From the NCBI GenBank assembly GCA_016932295.1, contig JAFGDC010000093.1:1-5939 (forward strand): a stretch of 5,939 nt of DNA, read 5' to 3'. The translations under genes and the position numbers were made by a program. The notes beneath the pieces were generated by a model. It made no database searches. It was not told where the DNA came from and saw only the letters and a list, made by a program, of their open reading frames with translations. Source of the stretch: a candidate division CSSED10-310 bacterium. Lineage in GTDB: Bacteria; CSSED10-310; JAFGDC01. Shown here in pieces: positions 1 to 5,643 of this stretch (the first letter of the stretch is position 1; every line of letters begins with the position of its first letter).

Positions 1-486
1 ATGAAATTGCGTGAGTGCCGTCACGATATGGCGACGGGTGAGATTGGAGGCCAGTGACTGGACTTCTTCGAAAGTGAGCGGCCGCCGCAGCACCGGCTCC
101 GGGGCCGAGGGTCCGAAATAATCGTTGATGGCCTGGATGCGGCGTTTGAACAACCCCGGACCGCGACCGGCGGCGACCACGGTAGTGAGATCGGAAAGGA
201 AGGCGGCATCGGAGAGCAATTCTTGATCGAAATACAGCAGGAGGTGCAGTGAGCCGGTGAAGAACGGCCTGGTGAAGCGCAGCGTGACTTCGATCCCGGC
301 GAGTACGTCGATGCCGAGCCGGCGGCCTTCGGCCAGGGCTTCAGCGCAGCCTGCGATGGTGTCATGATCGGTCACGGCCAGCGCCCGCAGATGACATTCG
401 CGACCCCAGGCGACCAGTTCCGCGGGAGTGAGGGTTCCATCCGAAAAGGTCGTGTGATTGTGTAGATCAGCCTCGACGCGCCTCAT
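1..486 (-). CDS. PHP-domain metal-dependent phosphoesterase, 3' part beyond the window
   Basis: The 162 N-terminal residues are visible; the frame is open to the left edge, so the C-terminus is missing. PHP-family metal ligands are recognisable: D-L-H-N-H (H9, H11), D16 in FSDGTLTP, T-D-H-D (D40, H41, D42), G-I-E-V (E66) and H81 in LHLLLYF. Residues 149-158 (LTRRHIVTAL) match the conserved 'TR-H-ALV' segment of stand-alone PHP proteins. Family members hydrolyse phosphoesters, including nucleotides and RNA 5' ends (for example the RNase AM/YciV group), in the cytoplasm with a multinuclear metal centre. The middle part (residues 90-145) does not look like canonical YciV, so the substrate is open. 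The ATG start is supported by AGGAGG (492-497) five bases upstream. The gene diverges from the aminotransferase operon. PHP identity is secure; exact function is not. Confidence 0.9.
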   Translation of the reverse strand, partial: MRRVEADLHNHTTFSDGTLTPAELVAWGRECHLRALAVTDHDTIAGCAEALAEGRRLGIDVLAGIEVTLRFTRPFFTGSLHLLLYFDQELLSDAAFLSDLTTVVAAGRGPGLFKRRIQAINDYFGPSAPEPVLRRPLTFEEVQSLASNLTRRHIVTALTQFH

Positions 487-523
487 GCCTTCCTCCTCTT
501 GTCGTGCGTTGGCGGGAAGGCAA

Positions 524-552
524 GTGATAGCAGCTTTTCCAAGCGCCTGCAA
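524..552 (-). promoter_or_regulatory. possible promoter of the PHP gene
   Basis: On the minus strand, TTGCAG (552-547) and TATCAC (529-524) are separated by exactly 17 bases and lie about 40 bases upstream of the ATG at 486. The -35 matches the sigma70 consensus at only three positions and the -10 at four. This is a weak candidate, supported mainly by its spacing and position. Confidence 0.25.
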
Positions 553-590
553 CGGATAGGAGATGCGGGTACGGGGATCCGCTTCCATAC

Positions 591-619
591 TTGACAAACA
601 GGGTCATGTACAATTGAAT
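591..619 (+). promoter_or_regulatory. sigma70-type promoter of the aminotransferase operon
   Basis: A perfect -35 hexamer TTGACA (591-596) is followed after 17 bases by TTGAAT (614-619), which matches the -10 consensus at four of six positions. Transcription would start near 626, leaving a short leader of about 20 bases before the ATG at 646. An overlapping TACAAT (609-614) is a better hexamer but sits only 12 bases from the -35. The short leader leaves no room for a riboswitch or attenuator ahead of this operon. Confidence 0.65.
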
Positions 620-635
620 CCAATGAACTGTTTCC

Positions 636-644
636 AGGGAGGAG
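636..644 (+). promoter_or_regulatory. ribosome binding site fixing the aminotransferase start
   Basis: AGGGAGGAG ends one base before the ATG at 646, with its GGAGG core (638-642) three bases upstream. Spacing is short, but this is the only strong site here. It selects a start that gives the protein an N-terminal extension compared with its family. Confidence 0.6.
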
Positions 645-645
645 C

Positions 646-1581
646 ATGGCACAGGAACGGACTCATATCGTCACCGGCTGCACGGGCGCCGGCACCTGGT
701 CCATTGAGGCATGGGTAAATGTCAATGGCACGGTGGTGCGCGGTGAACAGGCCTGCATCTCCGTGTTCGACCGGGGATTTCTATTCGGCGACAGCGTGTA
801 TGAGGTGATCCGAACCTATAACGGAGTGCCCTTCGCCCTGACCGAACATCTCCACCGCATGCGCTGCTCGGCCCGCGCCCTGGGCATGGAACCGGCGCTC
901 GATTCCTTCGATATCGAGGCGGAGTTGGCTCGTACCCTCGCCAACGCCGATTACACCGAGTCCTATGCCCGTATAATCGTCACCCGCGGCGTGGGCCCCA
1001 TCGGCCTGGAGATTCACAAGGCAACGCTGCCCAACCTGGTGATCATCGTTCAGCCACTCACGACTCCGCCGACCGAAGCATATGAGCGCGGCATCCATCT
1101 GGCGGTGGTGTCGGTGGTGAGAAACCTGGTGAACGCCCTCGATCCGGCCATCAAATCGGGCAACTACCTCAACAACCTGCTGGCCCTGCGGGAAGCACAG
1201 GAGAACGGCGCCGACGAAGCCGTCATGCTGGACTACCAGGGCTATCTTACGGAAGCCACCACCAGCAACATCTTCATGGTGTTCGACGGCATTCTGGTCA
1301 CGCCACCCCTCGATGCGGGCATTCTCGAGGGCATCACGCGAAAACGGCTGCTCGGCATGGTGGCGGACCACGGCATCGGGTTCCAGATACGACGTACAAG
1401 CGGAGAAGAACTCGCCACCGCCGATGAATGCTTCCTTTCCAGCACCACCAAGGAAGTGCTGCCGGTCACCATGATCAATGGCAACAAGGTGGGCGACGGC
1501 GCTCCCGGTCCTGTCACCCGGCGGCTGGCCAACCTGTTCAGGGCGCACGTCGGACAGTCCCCCCGCTATTCCCGGGAATGA
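646..1581 (+). CDS. fold-type IV PLP aminotransferase (branched-chain / D-amino acid transaminase-like)
   Basis: A 311-residue class IV aminotransferase, expected to be cytoplasmic and to move an amino group between an amino acid and a 2-oxo acid using pyridoxal phosphate. Visible signatures are the N-terminal FDRGFLFGDSVYEVIRTYNG (41-60), the ARIIVTRGVGPIGL segment (108-121), the probable Schiff-base lysine K170 in DPAIKSGNYLNN, E203 in LTEATTSNIF (the residue that contacts the PLP pyridine nitrogen), the phosphate-binding GILEGITR (225-232) and the late SSTTKEVLPV (265-273). The fold also includes IlvE, D-amino acid aminotransferase, R-amine transaminases and aminodeoxychorismate lyase (PabC). 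The sequence does not decide between these, so no symbol is given. The conserved fold starts near residue 22, leaving an extra N-terminal segment of about 20 residues. It is the first gene of the operon, and its stop overlaps the radical SAM start, which suggests a pathway-specific role and not general branched-chain synthesis. Confidence 0.9.
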   Translation: MAQERTHIVTGCTGAGTWSIEAWVNVNGTVVRGEQACISVFDRGFLFGDSVYEVIRTYNGVPFALTEHLHRMRCSARALGMEPALDSFDIEAELARTLANADYTESYARIIVTRGVGPIGLEIHKATLPNLVIIVQPLTTPPTEAYERGIHLAVVSVVRNLVNALDPAIKSGNYLNNLLALREAQENGADEAVMLDYQGYLTEATTSNIFMVFDGILVTPPLDAGILEGITRKRLLGMVADHGIGFQIRRTSGEELATADECFLSSTTKEVLPVTMINGNKVGDGAPGPVTRRLANLFRAHVGQSPRYSRE

Positions 1582-2591
1582 ACGAACTGCACACCTCCAG
1601 ACGGCTGGCAGCTATTGCCGCCGCCTACTGGCGCCGGTCTGAAACCCTGCGCTATCTACCGCTGCGGATGTGGGTGGAGCCCACCAACAAATGCAACCTG
1701 CGCTGCACGGTCTGTCCCAATTCCACCGACCGCACGTCGCCACGCGGTCTCATGCCCATCGCCATGTTCAACCGCATCGCCGCGGACTGCGCCGGGCATA
1801 CCTACGATATGAACCTGAGCCACCGCGGTGAATCCCTCTTCCATCCGGAATTGACCGGCATGATCCATGCCTGCCGCCACCACGGTATTCGCTCGCGACT
1901 TCACACCAACGCCACCATCCTTACCACCATCCGTTCCAGGGAACTCATCCTCGCCGGACTGAACCTGATGTCGTTTTCTTTCGACGGGTTCGACAAACAG
2001 ACCTACGAAGACATCCGCCGCGGCGCCTGCTTCGAGGAAACCCTGTCCAATATTCTGGGTTTCCTGCGGGAGAAACGGCGGCTCCAGAAACGCCGTCCCT
2101 ATACCGTGTTCCAGGTGATAGATATCGGTCAGAACGGCGGCGGCGATACCGCCAGGAAAGCGTTTCTGGCCCGGTTCGAAGGCCTGCCGCTGGACAAGCT
2201 CTACGTGAAGCAGCCGCACAACTGGGCCGGCAACATGGCTGACTACGGGGGCGCCGAGACGGTGACCCCGATCTCACCCTGCACTTTTCCATGGTATTCC
2301 CTGACCGTACTCTGGGATGGTACCGTCGTGCCATGTCCCCAGGACTGGTACGGCGTTCAGCCGTTGGGCAACCTGCACCGGCAGAGCCTTTGGGAAATCT
2401 GGAACGGAGCGCCCATGCGCACCCTCCGCCACCGCATGAAGAACTTCGACCTCGAAGGAATCGAACCCTGCTGCCGGTGCGACCGGGTGGCACGCGCCAC
2501 CATCCTGGGCGTACCGGTGGAAAACATGCGCGCGTTCCTCGGAGAAACCATGCTGGGTTATGACCTGGTGCGAAAAATCATCCGGCGGTGA
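1578..2591 (+). CDS. radical SAM/SPASM domain protein of unknown substrate
   Basis: A 337-residue radical SAM enzyme. The C39-x3-C43-x2-C46 motif (KCNLRCTVCPN) binds the [4Fe-4S] cluster that cleaves S-adenosylmethionine. HRGESLFHPEL (82-92) corresponds to the GGE-type SAM-binding strand, and later TIM-barrel strands include LHTNAT (108-113) and MSFSFDGFD (131-139). The C-terminal part is SPASM-like: C235-x12-G248-x4-C253 (PCTFPWYSLTVLWDGTVVPC), then PLGNLHRQSLWEIWNG (262-277), then C298, C299 and C301. Such domains carry auxiliary iron-sulfur clusters in peptide, sugar and alcohol-modifying enzymes. The frame stays open upstream inside the aminotransferase gene. I chose ATG 1578 because it forms the ATGA overlap with that gene's stop and starts a normal-length protein; a start at 1428 would add 50 residues that are only out-of-frame aminotransferase sequence. 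No precursor peptide gene is visible nearby, so a peptide-maturase role is unsupported; small-molecule or glycan/lipid modification is equally possible. Confidence 0.9.
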   Translation: MNELHTSRRLAAIAAAYWRRSETLRYLPLRMWVEPTNKCNLRCTVCPNSTDRTSPRGLMPIAMFNRIAADCAGHTYDMNLSHRGESLFHPELTGMIHACRHHGIRSRLHTNATILTTIRSRELILAGLNLMSFSFDGFDKQTYEDIRRGACFEETLSNILGFLREKRRLQKRRPYTVFQVIDIGQNGGGDTARKAFLARFEGLPLDKLYVKQPHNWAGNMADYGGAETVTPISPCTFPWYSLTVLWDGTVVPCPQDWYGVQPLGNLHRQSLWEIWNGAPMRTLRHRMKNFDLEGIEPCCRCDRVARATILGVPVENMRAFLGETMLGYDLVRKIIRR

Positions 2592-2596
2592 GCCGA

Positions 2597-2616
2597 CCGC
2601 GGCAGGCGCGCCGCGG
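2597..2616 (+). other. GC-rich intercistronic hairpin
   Basis: CCGCGGC (2597-2603) and GCCGCGG (2610-2616) form a perfect 7-bp all-G/C stem around the six-base loop AGGCGC. It starts five bases after the radical SAM stop codon and ends 26 bases before the methyltransferase ATG. No U-tract follows, so it is unlikely to be an efficient intrinsic terminator. An mRNA stability or processing element that lets the two genes be expressed at different levels is a reasonable inference. Confidence 0.5.
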
Positions 2617-2642
2617 CGACTGATGCGCCCGAAAGGTGACCG

Positions 2643-3521
2643 ATGGGAGAGGTGACGATCCAGGGTCCGGGACAATCGGCCGGCGAACCGCCATGGCAGC
2701 TCAAACTGTTCCACAAGTCAATCAAGAAAAAAGAAAAACTGCTTCTGCTGGAAAGCCTCCTGCCTGACACCACCGGCATGCGCATACTGGACCTCGGCTG
2801 CTCCAGGGGCACCTTGAGCTACCTCTTGCGCGCCCGGGGCGGTGACTGGGTCCACGCCGACCTCGATCTCGTCAACCTGAATGAGGCCATGGCCCTGCTC
2901 GGCACAAATGTCGTGCGCCTGGGACAGACACTGCCCTTCAAAGACAGTGCGTTCGATTGCGTGGTGAGTCTCGACTATATCGAGCATCTCGAGGACGATT
3001 CCGCCTGTCTCGACGAACTGCATCGCGTGCTGGCGCCGGGCGGGTTGTTGATACTGTCCACCCCGATCACCGGCAGGCCCTTCCTGTTGAACAGGTTGAA
3101 AAATGTCCTGGGTATGACGCCGGATGTCTACGGGCACAAGCGTGAAGGCTATACCATCGCGGAACTCGACCAGCGGCTGCGGGCGGCGCGGTTCACCGTG
3201 GAGCGGCGGAGTACCTACGCCAGGTTCTTTACGGAGCTTGTGGAACTGGCCATCAATGTGGCGTTCACCAAGATCATGAGCCGCCGACGCCGCTCCGGAC
3301 CGGCACGCCAGGCACGGGATGGTCACATATCACCCGGTTCGGGCCGGGAACTGCAATCCCATGCCAAGGCATTCAAGCTCTATTCACTGATCTATCCATT
3401 CACCTGGAGCGTGTCACGGCTGGACAAAGTGATCCCCTTCGTCAAGGGGTACGCCACCATCCTGGTGGCCCGGAAGCAGGCGGGGGATCTGGCGGGGAGC
3501 CAGCCGGCGCCTGAAGCGTGA
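2643..3521 (+). CDS. class I SAM-dependent methyltransferase (Methyltransf_11 type)
   Basis: A 292-residue protein with a Rossmann-type methyltransferase core. Motif I is ILDLGCSRG (48-56), which binds S-adenosylmethionine. The acidic ribose-binding region is HADLD (71-75). LPFKDSAFDCVVSLDYIEHLED (97-118) is the motif II/III region, and ELHRVLAPGGLLILSTP (125-141) follows. After the core come a basic stretch (MSRRRRSGPARQAR, 212-225) and an aromatic/hydrophobic segment (FKLYSLIYPFTWSVSRLDKVIPFVKGYATILVA, 244-276) that could touch membrane or a lipid-linked substrate; this is inference. AAGGTG (2633-2638) lies four bases before the ATG. It is the third gene of the operon, 51 bases after the radical SAM gene, so it probably methylates the same pathway's product or intermediate. 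The acceptor atom cannot be read from the sequence. The last 80 bases overlap the convergent anti-sigma gene; those bases encode the end of the conserved GYATILVARK strand plus a tail of about 15 low-complexity residues. Confidence 0.88.
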   Translation: MGEVTIQGPGQSAGEPPWQLKLFHKSIKKKEKLLLLESLLPDTTGMRILDLGCSRGTLSYLLRARGGDWVHADLDLVNLNEAMALLGTNVVRLGQTLPFKDSAFDCVVSLDYIEHLEDDSACLDELHRVLAPGGLLILSTPITGRPFLLNRLKNVLGMTPDVYGHKREGYTIAELDQRLRAARFTVERRSTYARFFTELVELAINVAFTKIMSRRRRSGPARQARDGHISPGSGRELQSHAKAFKLYSLIYPFTWSVSRLDKVIPFVKGYATILVARKQAGDLAGSQPAPEA

Positions 3522-4263
3522 AGACCAGCGATCCCAGGTGATCCTCGTTCCGCTGCAAGATCAACCGGTGATCACCCGCCGTCACGTCGCTGAACACCGC
3601 CCGGCCGGATGTGACGATTCCCTGGGTGGCGACGCCCGGCGACTCGACACTGTCCAGCAGCAGACTTACGCCACTGGCCTGCCGGCCCCTGTTGCGTAAC
3701 GTAATGGATAGTTCGTAGAGGTGCTCGCGCCGCGTCGTGATCTCCATTGACAAGCGGTAGGAGCCGATGAGTGCCACCGATTCGCGCCGGCTATCGGCGG
3801 CGGCCGGCGCCGGCGTCCATGGATCGGCATCGCCATGCACAACAATGCTTCCACGCTCAAATGAATGGAAGTGAAACGCCTGCGCCCGCGCGTCGATGGA
3901 CTCCTGGACAATGCGTTCGAACCGCGCGGCGCAGAACGGGCACTCTCCCAGGTGCTGTTCCACCAGATTCCGTTCCTCCTCGCTCAGCGTATTCTCCGCG
4001 AAACCCGCCAACGTTCCGTCGGACATGCAGAAGGCGGTTTCCGGTACTTGCGGGGCCGCAAACGCTTCGAACATGCCCCCTCCCCCCCCGCGACGCTGCT
4101 CCGCCTGCTCGATCAACGCCGCGCACCTGTCGCATTCCGCCAGATGCGCCTCGAAGCGGAGGCTCTCGACAGGATCCAGCAGCAGATCGAAGTACAACTC
4201 AATCAAGTCGTCGAGATGCCCGCCGGGCTTCATGGAGCTTTCGCACTCACGCTTTCTATCCAT
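3442..4263 (-). CDS. putative soluble anti-sigma factor with two zf-HC2 zinc fingers
   Basis: A 273-residue protein. Two H-x3-C-x2-C motifs typical of zf-HC2/ZAS anti-sigma domains are visible: H40/C44/C47 (EAHLAECDRC) and H104/C108/C111 (EQHLGECPFC). Each is preceded by a helix, and a Gly-rich linker (GGGGG, 59-63) lies between them. There is no transmembrane helix, unlike many membrane anti-sigma factors. Residues 164-251 are predicted beta-rich (YRLSMEITT, LYELSITLRNRGRQASGVSLLLDS, GRAVFSDVTAGDHRLIL), resembling a prealbumin/carboxypeptidase-regulatory-like sandwich; this is a weak fold impression. The tail is Pro/Gly-rich. The ATG at 4263 follows the sigma gene's TGA by one base, and GAGGA in the last sigma codons serves as its ribosome binding site, so the two are translationally coupled. 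The likely role is to sequester the upstream sigma-like protein, with zinc or thiol chemistry possibly tuning release. ATG 4233 is an alternative start but lacks a ribosome binding site. Confidence 0.75.
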   Translation of the reverse strand: MDRKRECESSMKPGGHLDDLIELYFDLLLDPVESLRFEAHLAECDRCAALIEQAEQRRGGGGGMFEAFAAPQVPETAFCMSDGTLAGFAENTLSEEERNLVEQHLGECPFCAARFERIVQESIDARAQAFHFHSFERGSIVVHGDADPWTPAPAAADSRRESVALIGSYRLSMEITTRREHLYELSITLRNRGRQASGVSLLLDSVESPGVATQGIVTSGRAVFSDVTAGDHRLILQRNEDHLGSLVFTLQAPAGSPPDPPPASGPPGWWRTP

Positions 4264-4264
4264 T

Positions 4265-5389
4265 TCAGTTGTCCTCGTTTAGGGGTGCTACGGACATACT
4301 ATCACGATCCTGCTCGAACAGTAACAAAAGTATCAGTGCATCGCCAAGTGATTTGCTGCGGACGTGATCCCTCAACAGATATGCAAATGTTTTCATTGCG
4401 CTGAGTCGCAGACTTTTAACCATGCTTTCCCTCATGCCCAACTGCTGCGCCACGACCGCATCCGGCATGGTCCTGCGCTCCCTATTCAGATAACACATGC
4501 GAAGGATACGGAGCTGTTGCCGGGATATTTTGGTCCTGATGATTTCCTTCACCTGATCCAGGAGTTCCTGGTCCAGACAGTGTTTATCCGGAGTATCAGG
4601 ATCCGGCCCGAGTGTGTCGATGGTTGTTTCCCGGTGTGCCGCGCCGCCGCCGCCCTCGCCTGCGGGGGGGTCCTTGCGCTGGGCGCACAGCGTGGTGATG
4701 AATGGCGTCGCCACCTGAACGACGGTCATGGGAATGCGGTACTGTTCGAGCAGGCGTTCGATTCTGTCCGTAGGCACATCACCTCTACCGACACGCATGT
4801 CCAGAACACGATTCGATTTGTCATGGATGTTAGAATTCAACCATTGCGCATCCGACCAGTTCGGCAGCCCGATCAGACGTAACTGTTTACCCTTCCGGCG
4901 TTCCTCCAGGCTGCCACGCCGAACCCCCCGGCGAATCGCTTCCAACACCTGCTTCCACACCTTCCGGTTGCACCGGAGCAGGCCGTTGTCACCCTTCTCC
5001 GCACGCCGGAAGATCAGTTTCATCAGGCAGGATTGCGTCGACCAGTACAGTGCCGCCAGGAAGGCCTTTTCGTTATACCGGTCAAGCATGCGACTGAAGG
5101 TACATCGTGCATCCGCCTCTGCCAGGTCAGCCGGATCGCGGATGAAGAGAGTGTATGCTTCGAGGGCCAGGGCCCGAATTTCTTCCTTCAGGGATGCCGT
5201 TCCCTCATCTTGAATGAAATAAAACGACGGTAATCCTCGACACCGCTTACAAACACACGCAATGTGTGCGTTCAGGAGTGCCGGCTCACGGTCCCGCCTC
5301 TTCTCCCTGATCACCATCCTGATCAGAACCCACAAGCTCTCCCGCTGTGTCGGGTGCGTCCCCATTATGGATACTCGTCGGCGTCGCAT
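4265..5389 (-). CDS. divergent sigma70-like transcription factor with region 4 helix-turn-helix
   Basis: A 374-residue protein (from ATG 5389) whose C-terminal part looks like sigma region 4. SRQQLRILRMCYLNRE (289-304) matches the 'LTPRQREVLRLYYLEG' helix, and PDAVVAQQLGMRESMVKSLRLSAMKTF (309-335) matches the helix-turn-helix that reads a -35 element. I cannot confidently find region 2; the helix-rich stretch around 99-130 (FSRMLDRYNEKAFLAALYWS and on) is its only candidate place. This makes the protein longer and more divergent than typical ECF sigma factors (about 180-200 residues). A Gly-rich linker (GEGGGG, 244-249) precedes region 4. A CVCKRC cluster (C45, C47, C50) is of unknown meaning. 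The start was chosen because AGGTGA (5398-5403) lies eight bases upstream; ATG 5365, ATG 5434, ATG 5446 and TTG 5452 are in frame but lack such a site. It is the first gene of an operon with the zinc-finger anti-sigma. It could instead be a non-sigma DNA-binding regulator. Confidence 0.7.
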   Translation of the reverse strand: MRRRRVSIMGTHPTQRESLWVLIRMVIREKRRDREPALLNAHIACVCKRCRGLPSFYFIQDEGTASLKEEIRALALEAYTLFIRDPADLAEADARCTFSRMLDRYNEKAFLAALYWSTQSCLMKLIFRRAEKGDNGLLRCNRKVWKQVLEAIRRGVRRGSLEERRKGKQLRLIGLPNWSDAQWLNSNIHDKSNRVLDMRVGRGDVPTDRIERLLEQYRIPMTVVQVATPFITTLCAQRKDPPAGEGGGGAAHRETTIDTLGPDPDTPDKHCLDQELLDQVKEIIRTKISRQQLRILRMCYLNRERRTMPDAVVAQQLGMRESMVKSLRLSAMKTFAYLLRDHVRSKSLGDALILLLLFEQDRDSMSVAPLNEDN

Positions 5390-5397
5390 CGCGTGGT

Positions 5398-5403
5398 TCA
5401 CCT
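5398..5403 (-). promoter_or_regulatory. ribosome binding site deciding the sigma-like gene start
   Basis: On the minus strand AGGTGA lies eight bases before ATG 5389. None of the other in-frame start codons (5365, 5434, 5446, 5452) has a comparable site, so this one decides the start, though not with certainty. Confidence 0.5.
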
Positions 5404-5590
5404 GGTTCCGGCCTCCCTCATAGAGCCCTTCCATGCGGCGATCCATGAACAAAGGTACCGGTCCGCACCGGGCAGCGCATGGTTGATAGCTTTTTTGAAT
5501 CTGAACTGTTGTGCACCTTTTTCCTCATTTTTTTTATTTTCCTCCCCGCCGTTTCCTCCTTCCGTGGGCTTCTCTCCTATCGAGGCGAAA

Positions 5591-5609
5591 CCGGTGGATG
5601 GTCCACCGG
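5591..5609 (+). other. perfect hairpin/inverted repeat in the 5' leader of the small exported-protein gene
   Basis: CCGGTGGA (5591-5598) and TCCACCGG (5602-5609) are perfect inverted repeats around a three-base spacer TGG. The element ends 23 bases before the AGGAGG ribosome binding site. As RNA it would be an 8-bp stem with a tight loop and no following U-tract; as DNA it could be a dimeric operator. Either way it is well placed to control the downstream small gene. Confidence 0.5.
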
Positions 5610-5643
5610 GGAAACCTGGTAATCCGCTCATCAGGAGGTTGCC

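Larger units (their letters stand above)
5390..5643. other. divergent intergenic region between sigma-like gene and small exported-protein gene
   Basis: About 254 bases separate the two divergent starts. The region holds a pyrimidine-rich tract on the plus strand (about 5516-5563, including T8 at 5528-5535), a perfect hairpin (5591-5609) and the ribosome binding site of the rightward gene (5633-5638). On the minus strand a 36-codon reading frame (5528-5418) starts after a purine-rich GGAGG stretch and could be a leader peptide, but support is thin. I found no convincing sigma70 promoter in either direction. Plus-strand TTGTGC (5511 region) with a T/A-rich -10-like stretch near 5532 is weak. 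The promoters may therefore be of an alternative class, possibly read by the neighbouring sigma-like protein; that is inference. Confidence 0.45.

Noticed and set aside
467..652. Minus-strand 61-residue frame across the divergent promoter region
   Set aside because: It overlaps both neighbouring starts and the promoter, has no ribosome binding site and shows no recognisable protein features.
781..1548. Long minus-strand frame (255 residues) antisense to the aminotransferase gene
   Set aside because: It is a mirror of a clearly coding gene, a common artefact in GC-rich DNA, and has no domain or ribosome binding site.
1428..1577. Upstream extension of the radical SAM frame inside the aminotransferase gene
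   Set aside because: These 50 residues are out-of-frame aminotransferase coding sequence of low-complexity character. The ATGA overlap at 1578 gives a normal family-length protein.
3453..3469. GCCACC / GGTGGC inverted repeat as a terminator between the convergent operons
   Set aside because: The 6-bp stem has no U-tract in either direction and lies inside coding sequence on both strands.
3771..4404. Long plus-strand frames opposite the anti-sigma gene
   Set aside because: They are Arg/Pro-rich shadow frames; the minus strand has zinc-finger motifs, coupling to the sigma-like gene and a ribosome binding site.
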